Shown here piece by piece: positions 42,125 through 51,130 of a stretch of DNA of 53,068 nucleotides. The notes beneath the pieces were generated by a model. That model was not told the DNA's origin. It did not search any database and saw only the letters and a program-made list of their open reading frames with translations. The DNA comes from Pseudomonas cedrina subsp. fulgida (GTDB lineage Bacteria > Pseudomonadota > Gammaproteobacteria > Pseudomonadales > Pseudomonadaceae). Each line of letters opens with the position of its first letter. The first letter of the stretch is position 1. The stretch spans positions 1 to 53,068 of the forward strand of contig JAFHKH010000039.1 of assembly GCA_016937595.1 (NCBI GenBank), given 5' to 3'. The translations under genes were made by a program, and so were the position numbers.

Positions 42125-43150
42125 GTGTTCAAGCCATTTGCTGTCCTCACACTTGCCTGCGCCCCACTGCTTGCAAACGCCGCCGACCTGGCCGGTGTCT
42201 GGAGGGGTACCGTCGGCAAATCCGCGATCACCGCCTGTTTCAACGGCGCACACGGCTCCAATGGCAGCTATTACTACCAACGCATTCTCACCCCCATTCA
42301 GTTGACACAGGCCAACGCCAGCGAGCCATGGACCGAAGAAGGGCAAACCGGTTTCTGGCAGTTGGATGCCCCGCAGGGTGACACGCTGACAGGTACCTGG
42401 AGCAAAACCCTTGGCGGTAAAAGCCTGGCGCTCAGGCTCGTACGCGCTGACACCGACGGTTGCGCCAGCGACGCCTATAACAACGCGCTTGAAGCGGTGC
42501 CGCCTGCGGTGAAGGTGGAGAAGAAGACGTTCGGCGAACACGCCTATCAAGTGAAGACCCAAGGCGGCCAGGTCATCCTGCAACTTGAAGGCGACGGTGC
42601 GGCCATCGACGAGATCAACCGAGACCTTGCGCGCATGGCCATCAACCCGGACGGTCAGACCGAGTTCTACAGAGAACGGCGCAACGCCCTGGAACAAAGC
42701 GGCGGCACCACCACGAGCGAGATCACGGTCGAGCCTTTTTACTGGTCGTCGCACTGGGTCACCGTGCGCTTCTACCGCTGGTCGGCAGGTTACGGACGCA
42801 GCGGCATCAGTTGGGGCCTGCACAGCTGGAACCTGCAGACCGGCGAACGCGTCGACCCGTGGACCTGGCTGGGCGGCCAGCAGGAATGGGACTCCCCCTA
42901 CTCCGGCCAGGTCAAACTGCCCGCCACCTTCAGCGCATGGTTGGCCAAGCAGACCACCCCCGACGAAGGGTGCCCGGCCATCACCCGCTACTCGACATTC
43001 GACTTGAGTTTCAATACCCAGGGCCTGCAACTCTCGACACCCGCCCAAGGCGACGGCTGTGACAACGACCTGAGCTTTACCTGGGAGAAACTGGAACCGG
43101 TGCTGACGACGCAAGGCAAAGCGGCGGTGCCCAGCTTGAAAATGCCGTGA
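42125..43150 (+). CDS. Uncharacterised exported protein
   Basis: This 341-residue protein has a signal peptide when started at GTG 42125 (VFKPFAVLTLACAPLLANA, cut before ADLAG). The frame upstream of this codon contains the terminator and is not protein-like. The mature part has an N-terminal lipocalin-like stretch (LAGVWRGTVGKSAITACFNG, GTWSKTLGGKSLALRLVR) and a C-terminal beta-rich domain of DUF3298-like flavour (LHSWNLQTGERVDPWTWLGG). It is likely periplasmic; no function is assigned. Confidence 0.75.
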   Translation: MFKPFAVLTLACAPLLANAADLAGVWRGTVGKSAITACFNGAHGSNGSYYYQRILTPIQLTQANASEPWTEEGQTGFWQLDAPQGDTLTGTWSKTLGGKSLALRLVRADTDGCASDAYNNALEAVPPAVKVEKKTFGEHAYQVKTQGGQVILQLEGDGAAIDEINRDLARMAINPDGQTEFYRERRNALEQSGGTTTSEITVEPFYWSSHWVTVRFYRWSAGYGRSGISWGLHSWNLQTGERVDPWTWLGGQQEWDSPYSGQVKLPATFSAWLAKQTTPDEGCPAITRYSTFDLSFNTQGLQLSTPAQGDGCDNDLSFTWEKLEPVLTTQGKAAVPSLKMP

Positions 43151-43275
43151 GCGAATAACCAGCCTTACAAAAAATCCCCGATTCGTTCACGAAAGGTTCA
43201 GAAACACAGACAGATACTAACCGATAGCAATGGCCGCTCCCCCGAGCGGTCCCCCCGCCCCGGTAGCCACACCCC

Positions 43276-44709
43276 ATGACGCGTCCCGCTCCCCTGCTGC
43301 TCCTGCTCGCTGCTCTATTGTTCTTCTTCGCCCTCGGTAACCATGAACTGCAAGGCTCCACCGAAGCCCGCGTCGCCGGGATCGCCATGGCCATGCACCT
43401 GGACAATAACTGGGTGGTGCCCCAGTTGTTTCGTGAGCCCTTCCTGGAAAAACCACCGCTGAGCCTGTGGATCGACGCCGGGGCCATTCGTCTGTTTGGC
43501 GGTACCACCTGGGCCGTGCGCCTGGCTTCGGCGTTTGCCGGGTTGTTCAGTGTGATGCTGCTGTACGCCATGCTGCGCCGATTCGGACGGCCGCAAACCC
43601 TGGCCTTCAGCGCGGCATTGATATTGGCGACCATGGCCAGTTACTGGAGCAATGTGCGCGGCGTCGGCGAGGATTCATTGCTCACCCTGGGCGTGACCGC
43701 CGCACTGCTGGCGTTTTACCAGGCCGTACGGCCGGATCGCCAGGGGCCAAGCGCAGGCGCCTGGGCGCTGTTTACGGCGGGGATGGTGATCGCCACCCTG
43801 AGCAAAGGGGTGCTGGGCCTGGCCATGCCGGGCATTGTGATTTTTGTGTACCTGGCCAGTACCAGCCTGATGGACAAGCGCCTGAACGTGGGCGACTGGC
43901 TCAAGCCTGCGCTGTTTACCCTGCTGGCCCTGGTGCCGCTGGTGATCTGGCTGGGCTTCCTCTACCAACGCGGTGGCCTGCAGGCGGTGACCGAAGTGCT
44001 GTTGACCAACAGCGTCGGTCGGTTCAGCGGTTCGTTTGTCGAGGCTGGGCATTACGAGCCGTTTTACTACTACATCGCCAAGCTGCCACAGGCTTTTCTG
44101 CCGTGGAACATCCTGGTGTACCTGGGCCTTTGGCACTTTCGAAAGAGCCTGGTGCGCAACCGCTACCGCCTGTTCTTCAGCGTCTGGCTGGTGGCGCAGT
44201 TCACCCTGCTGACCCTGGCGTCGAGCAAGCGCACGGTGTACCTGATGGCACTGGCCCCCGCCGCCGCCGTACTGGCCGCGGAATATGCACGGGTCCTGCT
44301 GGACTGGCTGAAAACCCGCAAACCCGCGCTGCATAACCATCACAGAACGCTGGTGGGCGGTGTGTTCACCCTGGCCGTGGGTTGCTACCTGATAGCCGCC
44401 TTCTGGTTCGCGCCCAAAGCGGACGTGCGCCAGTCGTTCGTACCGGTGATCAGCCAGGTCCAGACGTTAAAGGATGAAGGCAGGGAAGTGGCGCTGTTCC
44501 AGCCCAACGAGCGGATCGCCGGGGCCAGTGTGTTTTACCTGCAGGCCTATCTGCCGATTCTGCAGACCGAGGCGCAGTTGCATGATTTCCTCGCCGCCAG
44601 GCCCGGCAACGTTGCGTTGCTGGACCATACCAATGGCTTTTCCACCCCGGTGAAAGTGATCAAGCAGATGTCGATCAATCGCCAGCCTTACTACTTTATT
44701 CAGCAGTAA
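43276..44709 (+). CDS. ArnT-like GT39/83 glycosyltransferase
   Basis: This 477-residue inner-membrane protein has about 11-12 hydrophobic segments and the PMT/ArnT signature near the N terminus (GNHELQGSTEARVAGIAMAM, then FREPFLEKPPLSLWI). The acidic STEAR motif in the first periplasmic loop marks the catalytic site that uses a polyprenyl-phosphate sugar. It is shorter than ArnT (about 550) and has a small C-terminal periplasmic part. It may modify lipid A, another glycolipid or protein; it is not next to an arn operon. Confidence 0.85.
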   Translation: MTRPAPLLLLLAALLFFFALGNHELQGSTEARVAGIAMAMHLDNNWVVPQLFREPFLEKPPLSLWIDAGAIRLFGGTTWAVRLASAFAGLFSVMLLYAMLRRFGRPQTLAFSAALILATMASYWSNVRGVGEDSLLTLGVTAALLAFYQAVRPDRQGPSAGAWALFTAGMVIATLSKGVLGLAMPGIVIFVYLASTSLMDKRLNVGDWLKPALFTLLALVPLVIWLGFLYQRGGLQAVTEVLLTNSVGRFSGSFVEAGHYEPFYYYIAKLPQAFLPWNILVYLGLWHFRKSLVRNRYRLFFSVWLVAQFTLLTLASSKRTVYLMALAPAAAVLAAEYARVLLDWLKTRKPALHNHHRTLVGGVFTLAVGCYLIAAFWFAPKADVRQSFVPVISQVQTLKDEGREVALFQPNERIAGASVFYLQAYLPILQTEAQLHDFLAARPGNVALLDHTNGFSTPVKVIKQMSINRQPYYFIQQ

Positions 44710-44724
44710 GGCCGGCGCCGGCTA

Positions 44725-45213
44725 TCAGTGCTTGGTGACCTTGTCCAGGTAACCCATGGCAAACGCCGAGACCACGAAGGTCATGTGGATGATCACGTAC
44801 CACATCAAGTGCTGCGGATCGACGTTCTTGGCGTCCATGAAAATGCGCAGCAAGTGGATGGAGGAAATCGCCACGATGGAGGCCGCCACTTTCATCTTCA
44901 GCGATGAAGAGTCCATGGTGCCCAGCCAGTTGAGCTTCTCTTTGTTGTCATCGATATCCAGCTGCGAGACGAAGTTCTCGTAGCCGGAAATCATCACCAT
45001 CACCAGCAGGCCGCCGACCAGGGCCATGTCGATCAACGACAGCAGCACCAGGATCAGCTCGGACTCAGCCATCGAGAACACGCTCGGCAGCAGGTGAATC
45101 ACTTCCTGGAAAAATTTCAGCGCCAGCGCCAGCAACCCCAGGGACAAGCCGAAATAGATCGGCGCCAGCAGCCAGCGCGAGGCGTACATAGCATTTTCGA
45201 TAAAACGTTCCAT
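44725..45213 (-). CDS. TIGR00645/YqhA-family membrane protein
   Basis: This 162-residue protein has four hydrophobic helices and the UPF0114 pattern ([78 protein letters not shown]). Function unknown. It is convergent with the glycosyltransferase, with 15 bases between stops. Confidence 0.92.
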   Translation of the reverse strand: MERFIENAMYASRWLLAPIYFGLSLGLLALALKFFQEVIHLLPSVFSMAESELILVLLSLIDMALVGGLLVMVMISGYENFVSQLDIDDNKEKLNWLGTMDSSSLKMKVAASIVAISSIHLLRIFMDAKNVDPQHLMWYVIIHMTFVVSAFAMGYLDKVTKH

Positions 45214-45376
45214 TGAATCTCACACAGCTTGGCTAGAAATGGCGGCGAGTATATCAGCCGCCACAAGACACCTGTAACCACGAGAAAACTGACCTGGGCG
45301 GCATCTGTAAGAGAACTTTTCTGCTAGTGTCGAGCCCAATCACTCGGCTCGATGACGTCGGACAGGAAAAACTCAG

Positions 45377-47200
45377 ATGATGGATGTGCGATTCCCTTTG
45401 GTCGGTATCGGCCTGTGCGCGGCATTGCTGGTGGCCGGCGGATGTTCCCCCAGCGACGAGCAAAAACAGGCCTCACTCGAAGAGAAAGCCGCCACGTTCG
45501 AACACGCCCTCGACGGCATCCAGGACCCCAAGCTGCGCGACGCCATCGCCGAGCTGGGCGGTTCGCTGCTGTTACTGGAGCGGGCACAGGTCAAGCTCGC
45601 CAGCAAGCCCATCGAAGCCGAATACGGCGAAGACAACCTGGCCCTGCTCAAGCACTACCCCACGCCCCAGGCGCTGGTGGACACTTACATCAATGGCCTG
45701 TTCGTGCTGCGCAAGCCTTCCCACTCCGACTATTTGACGGATTTGCAGCCGGTCTTCCCGTTCAGTTTCAATCTGCCCGACCAATTCCCGTTCCCCCATG
45801 GCCTGCAATGGCAATCGGTGACCCTGAGCAACAACAAAGTCATCCCCTTCCAGCCGGAATGGTCGGAAACCGATCCTGGCATCCAACTGAGCCCCAGCAG
45901 TTCCAACCTGACCAACCCCGACGACCTGACGGTGACCTACCCGTTCTTCGACGGCATCGAGACGGAAAACAAGAGCCAGCCGCAACCGATCAGCCTCAAA
46001 GGCACGGTTGAAGTGGTGGCGCCGGGCAAGGTGTTGACATTCGAGCTGTCGAAACAGGACGTGGGCCATACGCGCACCGAAGGCAATATCGCCCTCACCC
46101 TGGTGCACTTGGAAAAAAACTACGCCGAAATCGAGATGAGCAACAGCCAGCCACTGGCGCCGCAAGTGGGCGACGAATCGCCTAACCCCCTGCTGGTACA
46201 GGCGCGCGACAGCACCGGGCAATTCCTCACACGCTCGGGCTCGATCAACGAAAGCAGCGCACAGGTGGCGTTCTACGAGAAGCAACTGGCCGAGATGCAA
46301 AAGCAGGACGCATGGTCGGATGCGCTCGAAAAGAAGCTGGCCGAACAACAGCAAGCCTTCGAACACCAGCAGAGCAGTCATTACGCCAAAGTGTATTTCA
46401 ACGGGCTGGTCGACAACCTGCAGGTTAACGTGCTGGATTTTTCCACCGCGACACTGACCCGCAAAGACCTCGACCTGCCGGTGCTGCGCTTCGACAAAAA
46501 CAGCCTGCAGCAAGCCGTGCAGGCGTTGCCGATGCCGGTCACCGTCTATGACGATGGCGCCGCCAACTGGCTCAAAGGCGCGAGCCTGACCGAAGAGCAG
46601 CTGAAAAACAGCGTCACCATCAGCCAGTCGGTGGAAGACGCCAGTGCCGCGCACATCGTGTTCGACCACCCGTTCACCTTCAACGACGACCTGATAGGCA
46701 GCGAGCGCAACAGCAGTGAGTCGCCGGTGACCTTCTTCACCGCCGACGAAAAAGGTGAACGCGGCGAGCCCATCGAGTTGCCGACCGAAGCCTTCGAACT
46801 CAACCCGGCGCGCGGTACCCTCACTTACGACCTGAACCTGTTTCCGGAAGACCCGGCCTTTGTGGTGGGCTCGATTCCGCTGTTCCTGGCGACCATCGAG
46901 AAAGGCGAAATAGAGGGGGCCAAGCTGCCTAAGGGGCTGTCGCTCAAGGACAACGCGCTGATCGTCGACCAGAAGGAATTCCCTGCCGACAGCTGGCGCT
47001 TCTACGCCAAGGACGCCAGCGGCAACTACCTCAAGGAAATCCTCGGGGTCAGCCACCGGGCCGAGGAGTACGGCACGGCACTGTTTGACGTGCATTATTT
47101 CTACGGCCAGCCGACGTCCCTGGAAAGCTACCAGCGCACCGACCTGAGCACCGTGCAATACGGCTTTGAGGTCAAGCTGGACAAGCCCGAGAGCAAATAA
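45377..47200 (+). CDS. Large putative lipoprotein
   Basis: This 607-residue protein has a lipobox LLVAGGC (Cys at residue 23) after a hydrophobic signal. The mature part starts with a charged helical region, then beta-rich domains and a coiled-coil stretch (about 295-335, QVAFYEKQLAEMQKQDAWSD). No known family is recognised. It is probably an outer-membrane-anchored periplasmic protein specific to Pseudomonas. Two consecutive ATGs (45377, 45380) could initiate, with AGGAAA upstream. Confidence 0.8.
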   Translation: MMDVRFPLVGIGLCAALLVAGGCSPSDEQKQASLEEKAATFEHALDGIQDPKLRDAIAELGGSLLLLERAQVKLASKPIEAEYGEDNLALLKHYPTPQALVDTYINGLFVLRKPSHSDYLTDLQPVFPFSFNLPDQFPFPHGLQWQSVTLSNNKVIPFQPEWSETDPGIQLSPSSSNLTNPDDLTVTYPFFDGIETENKSQPQPISLKGTVEVVAPGKVLTFELSKQDVGHTRTEGNIALTLVHLEKNYAEIEMSNSQPLAPQVGDESPNPLLVQARDSTGQFLTRSGSINESSAQVAFYEKQLAEMQKQDAWSDALEKKLAEQQQAFEHQQSSHYAKVYFNGLVDNLQVNVLDFSTATLTRKDLDLPVLRFDKNSLQQAVQALPMPVTVYDDGAANWLKGASLTEEQLKNSVTISQSVEDASAAHIVFDHPFTFNDDLIGSERNSSESPVTFFTADEKGERGEPIELPTEAFELNPARGTLTYDLNLFPEDPAFVVGSIPLFLATIEKGEIEGAKLPKGLSLKDNALIVDQKEFPADSWRFYAKDASGNYLKEILGVSHRAEEYGTALFDVHYFYGQPTSLESYQRTDLSTVQYGFEVKLDKPESK

Positions 47201-47210
47201 ACGACGGCGC

Positions 47211-47528
47211 CTACAGGGCCAGCCGGTCGTGCCGGCCGTTGAGCCGGCGCAGATGAGCCTGCAGGTGCAGGCACCAGATCTGCGGGTCACGCGCCAGCTC
47301 ATAGCCGTGCAAGGTCAGATTGTCGACGATGGATTCCATCATATCGTGCGCCACGACCGGTCCGGCAAACGGACCTTCGGACTTGACGGTGGAAGGCTGT
47401 TCGCCGGTGATGCCGGCGGCGAACAATAACGTCCACAGCCCGTTATCCCCCGCGAGAGGGCGAATGGCACATTCGATACGGGTGGCCAGGCCGAAGCACT
47501 GGCGGGTGAGGCAAAGGTTGCGCGGCAT
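47211..47528 (-). CDS. Conserved hypothetical protein
   Basis: This 105-residue cytoplasmic protein begins MPRNLCLTRQCFGLATRIEC, a start I associate with a conserved Pseudomonas hypothetical family. It has no membrane segment and no recognisable domain. It is convergent with the lipoprotein gene, with 10 bases between stops. Confidence 0.65.
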   Translation of the reverse strand: MPRNLCLTRQCFGLATRIECAIRPLAGDNGLWTLLFAAGITGEQPSTVKSEGPFAGPVVAHDMMESIVDNLTLHGYELARDPQIWCLHLQAHLRRLNGRHDRLAL

Positions 47529-47730
47529 GGCGGCGACCCTCGGTGGCTCGGTGTTCAGCCTCCACCTGGGCGAGGCTATTTCTATCCAGCGATTCCTGTG
47601 GATATCCCTTTATACAGAATAGAAGAAAACCGCGACAAACCAAGGTTGTAGGGACCAACGGGTGTTGGCCATTCAGGACTGAGTCAATTTAGTGACGGTT
47701 TCCGAGTGATTCAAACACACCGCAGACCCA

Positions 47731-47820
47731 ATGTGGGAGCGGGCTTGCTCGCGAAAGCGTCGTGTCAGTCACTGATATTTGACTGACACTGCGCCTTCGC
47801 GAGCAAGCCCGCTCCCACAT
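47731..47820. repeat. REPIN: inverted pair of REP elements
   Basis: A 25-base unit containing GTGGGAGCGGGCTTGCTCGC occurs at 47731-47755 and as a perfect inverted copy at 47796-47820. An inner inverted repeat GTGTCAGTC/GACTGACAC (47762-47789) lies between. This is the standard Pseudomonas REPIN, mobilised in trans by a RAYT transposase not present here. It is the main content of the 317-base gap 47529-47845. Confidence 0.92.
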
Positions 47821-47845
47821 TATTCGACCGCGTCGTGACAACAAA

Positions 47846-50284
47846 TCAGCTCGGCTTGGCTTCGGCCAACGCTTGTTGCGCCAGCTCTTTTTCGGCCTCT
47901 TTCAAGTCCTCCTCACTGATCATCTCGGCAATCGCCCGCAACCGCTCGACCACGCGGGCATTGACCGTGCCCTCCGGGAATTGCCCTTCGGCATCCGGCT
48001 CACCGGCATCCTCGCCCACCAGCAGGCTCAACGCCTCATCCGCCTGGCGCACCGCATAGATATGGAACTGCCCGGCGCGCACGGCCTGCAGCACTTTTTC
48101 ATCAAGCATCAGCGTAGCGACGTTGGCCTTGGGAATGATCGCGCCCTGCTCACCGGTCAAACCGCGCGCTTCGCACAAGCGGAAGAAGCCCTCGATCTTC
48201 TCGTTGACCCCGCCCACGGCCTGCACTTCACCAAACTGGTTGATCGAGCCGGTGATGGCAAAGCACTGTTTGAGCGGCGTCTTCGACAACGCCGAAATCA
48301 AGGTGCACGCTTCGCCCAGCGATGCGCTGTCGCCGTCCACATAGCCGTAGGACTGCTCCAGCGCGATGCTGGCCGAGATTGCCAGCGGGAATTCCTGGGC
48401 ATAGCGGCTGCCCAGGTACCCGGTGAGGATCATCACACCCTTGGAGTGGATCGGCTGGCCGAGGTTGACCTCGCGCTCGATGTCGACAATGCCGCTGCCG
48501 CCGGGGTACACCGTCGCGGAAATCCGCGCCGGCACGCCGAAGGCCGAATCGCCCACCTCCAGCACCGTCAGCCCGTTGCACTTGCCCACCGCCGCGCCTG
48601 CCGTGTCGATGAGGATGACCCCGGCGAGCATGTCGTCGAGAATCCGTGCCGAGACCCGCCCGGTGCGCGTGGCCTTGGCCTTGAGCGCGCGCTCGATATG
48701 GCCGGAATCGGTCATGTCGTCGCCCGCCAGGTGGCGAATGAAGTCCGCCTCGCTCACCAGTTGGAACAAGTCGCCAATGCGCGCCGACAAACGCCCTTGG
48801 TGTTCAGCCAACCGTGCGCTGTACGTGGCCAGCCGCGCCACCGCATCCGACGTCAGCGGCGCCATGCCTTCTTCCGAGGTGCGGGTTTTGAGCAACTGGG
48901 CGAACTGCTCCAGGCTTTCGTCGACCATCGGGATGTCTTCGTCGAAGTCCACCAGTACCCGGAACATCTCCTGGAAGTCCGGATCGGCGTCCTGCAACGC
49001 GTAATACAACTGGCGCGAACCGATGATGATCACCTTGACCTGCAACGGGATCATCTGCGGGTTGAGGGTCACGGTGGCCAGGCGCCCCAGTTCACCGAGC
49101 GGCGACTCCATCTTCAGCTTGCGCGACTGCAGGGCACGCTTGAGCGCATCCCAGACAAACGGCTCGCCGAGCATTTTCTCGGCCTCAAGAATCAAAAAGC
49201 CGCCGTTGGCACGGTGCAAGGCGCCCGGACGCAACTGGCGATAGGTGGTGTAGAGCGCGCCCTGGTCGGTGCTGTATTCGATGCGGCCGAACAGGTTGTC
49301 GTAGGTCGGGTGCGGTTCAAACACCACAGGGGCGCCGCCGTTGACCGAATGGCCCACCACCAGGCTTGGGCAGTATTGCTCTTCGAGCAGCTTGCGCGCC
49401 TGGGCGTCGGTCTTGGCATCGTCGACCAATTGCTCGACCACGGTCTTGAGCAGGTACACCTGCATGGCTTGCAGGTAACCGCAGACCGCGGCGTTTTCCG
49501 CGTACTTTTCCGACAGCGGTGCGAGCAATGGCTGCAGGGCCAGGGTAATGGTTTCTTCGTTGAACTGACGCAGTTGGTTGTTGGACTCACGTTTCCACTG
49601 CGGCAGGCTGGCCAGTTCTTCGTTGAGGCGCTCTTCCAGTTCGGAAATATCCGAGTGGAAACGCTCGCGATCGGCTTCAGGCAATTGCGAAAACTCGGCC
49701 TCGTCCAGGGCCTTGCCGTCGAGCATCGGGGTAAAGGCGATATTGGAGCTGTCGCGGTAGAGCGCCACGTCTTTTTCCAGGGCCAGGCGCTCGATCACGT
49801 CCAGAGCCTTGTCGTAGCGTTGGTTGAAAGCGCGGTCGATGGCGCTTTTGCGCTGCTGGTACGTGGGATGCTCAAAGGCCGCCGGGAAGGTGGCGACCAG
49901 GTTGTCGATCAGGCCATTGATATCGGCGATGAACGCCGCCGCCGCGCCGCCCGGCAGTTCCAGGGCACGGGGTTCGCGTGGCTCATCGAAATTGTTGACG
50001 TAGACCCAGTCAGCCGGAGTCTGCAGGCGCTTGCCTTCGGCCTTCAGGTAACGTTTGACGAACGAAAAGCGGCCGGTACCGGGCTCGCCCATGACAAACA
50101 CGTTGTAACCGGGGCGCGGCATGGCCACACCGAACTGCAAGGCTTCAACCGCACGTTCCTGGCCAAGCACACCGCGAAAGGGCTCCAAATCATTGGTGGT
50201 CGAGAAGCTGAACTGTTCAGCGGAGAAAGGGCGAGTCAGCGCTTCGGGCGCTAGACGCAAGCTGGCAGCAACAGGATCAGGCAT
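47846..50284 (-). CDS. Lon-family ATP-dependent protease (YcbZ/LonB-like)
   Basis: This 812-residue cytoplasmic protein has an N-terminal AAA region with an altered Walker A, GEPGTGRF (66-73), where the usual Lys is Arg. A long helical insertion follows, then a second AAA part (HRANGGFLILEAEKMLGEP) and a C-terminal Lon protease domain. The catalytic dyad is visible as S653 (DGDSAS) and K696 (GVNEKIEG), 43 residues apart as in Lon. AAGGAAG lies upstream of the ATG at 50284. Substrates are unknown; it is a Lon paralogue, not housekeeping Lon. Confidence 0.92.
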   Translation of the reverse strand: MPDPVAASLRLAPEALTRPFSAEQFSFSTTNDLEPFRGVLGQERAVEALQFGVAMPRPGYNVFVMGEPGTGRFSFVKRYLKAEGKRLQTPADWVYVNNFDEPREPRALELPGGAAAAFIADINGLIDNLVATFPAAFEHPTYQQRKSAIDRAFNQRYDKALDVIERLALEKDVALYRDSSNIAFTPMLDGKALDEAEFSQLPEADRERFHSDISELEERLNEELASLPQWKRESNNQLRQFNEETITLALQPLLAPLSEKYAENAAVCGYLQAMQVYLLKTVVEQLVDDAKTDAQARKLLEEQYCPSLVVGHSVNGGAPVVFEPHPTYDNLFGRIEYSTDQGALYTTYRQLRPGALHRANGGFLILEAEKMLGEPFVWDALKRALQSRKLKMESPLGELGRLATVTLNPQMIPLQVKVIIIGSRQLYYALQDADPDFQEMFRVLVDFDEDIPMVDESLEQFAQLLKTRTSEEGMAPLTSDAVARLATYSARLAEHQGRLSARIGDLFQLVSEADFIRHLAGDDMTDSGHIERALKAKATRTGRVSARILDDMLAGVILIDTAGAAVGKCNGLTVLEVGDSAFGVPARISATVYPGGSGIVDIEREVNLGQPIHSKGVMILTGYLGSRYAQEFPLAISASIALEQSYGYVDGDSASLGEACTLISALSKTPLKQCFAITGSINQFGEVQAVGGVNEKIEGFFRLCEARGLTGEQGAIIPKANVATLMLDEKVLQAVRAGQFHIYAVRQADEALSLLVGEDAGEPDAEGQFPEGTVNARVVERLRAIAEMISEEDLKEAEKELAQQALAEAKPS

Positions 50285-50549
50285 CGGGCTTCCTTACATC
50301 AGGCGGGGCAGATGGGGCATTCTGGCTCCCGGTTACGCGCTCTGGCAAGGCGCGCTTGAGGGAAAGCATAGACGCGGGGTGCGCCCTGCAAAAAAACGCG
50401 ACATCGCGAATAGTTTTATAAAAACCCACGGAACCCTTGGAACATGCCTAAACTCCAAACTGCGCGGGTTGGACTAATAACCGATCCCTAGGGCGCTATG
50501 AAGTGCCTGAACCCTTGTCCATTGGTTTGCACACAAAGAGAATAAAGCT

Positions 50550-51038
50550 ATGAAACGGATCCTTCTCGGTACTCTTTTCACCGTCGTCTCCCTCAATGCA
50601 ATGGCAGAAGCACCAGGCGGCCCGAACTGCGGTTGGGGCAACATGTTGTTCGAAGGCCAACGCGGCACGCCCGCTCACTTCCTGGCTTCCACCACCAACG
50701 GCACGTCGGGTAACGCCACCTTTGGCATGACCTCGGGCACCAACGGTTGCAGCACCAACAGCGCGCTGACCTACGGCGGCAAGTCCTGGATTGCCATGAA
50801 TGGCATGATGAACGAGCTGTCCGAAGACATGGCCAAGGGTAATGGCGAAGCGCTGACCACCTACGCCGTGGTACTGGGCGTGGCTCCGGAAGATCGCGAG
50901 CACTTCGCGGCCGTGACCCACGAGCACTTCCAGCAGATCTTCAGCAAGGCTGACGTGACCGCTGACGACGTGCACAACAACACCATTGCTGTACTGAAAA
51001 GTGATGCCCGTCTGGCGAAATACGCTACCCAGGCTTAA
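50550..51038 (+). CDS. DUF3015 exported protein
   Basis: This 162-residue protein has a signal peptide (MKRILLGTLFTVVSLNAMA). The DUF3015 pattern is APGGPNCGWGNMLFEGQRG, then HFLASTTNGTSGNATFGMTSG and NGCSTNS, with two cysteines probably paired. It is periplasmic or outer-membrane associated and of unknown role. It is followed by a terminator and then a DUF4105 gene. Confidence 0.92.
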   Translation: MKRILLGTLFTVVSLNAMAEAPGGPNCGWGNMLFEGQRGTPAHFLASTTNGTSGNATFGMTSGTNGCSTNSALTYGGKSWIAMNGMMNELSEDMAKGNGEALTTYAVVLGVAPEDREHFAAVTHEHFQQIFSKADVTADDVHNNTIAVLKSDARLAKYATQA

Positions 51039-51048
51039 GCTCGACCCG

Positions 51049-51076
51049 CCCGCGTCTTTCGAGACGCGGGTTTTAT
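51049..51076 (+). terminator. Terminator after the DUF3015 gene
   Basis: CCCGCGTCT-TTCG-AGACGCGGG forms a perfect 9-bp stem with a TTCG loop, followed by TTTTATTTT. Confidence 0.95.
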
Positions 51077-51130
51077 TTTTTCGACCTGCCCCCCTTGGGT
51101 CTTTTTTTTATCTCGACTTAAGTAGCCCCC

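Noticed and set aside
41948-43114. A 388-codon minus-strand frame opposite the exported protein gene
   Set aside because: It has no protein-like features, and it runs through the terminator hairpin at 42009-42040.
45572-47302. A 576-codon open frame opposite the large lipoprotein gene
   Set aside because: The composition is that of an antisense shadow and no family is recognised; the plus strand has a signal peptide and lipobox.
47873-50254. A 793-codon open frame on the plus strand opposite the Lon-like gene
   Set aside because: It mirrors the Lon-like gene in high-GC DNA and has no domain, signal or ribosome-binding site. The minus-strand protein has clear motifs and a catalytic dyad.
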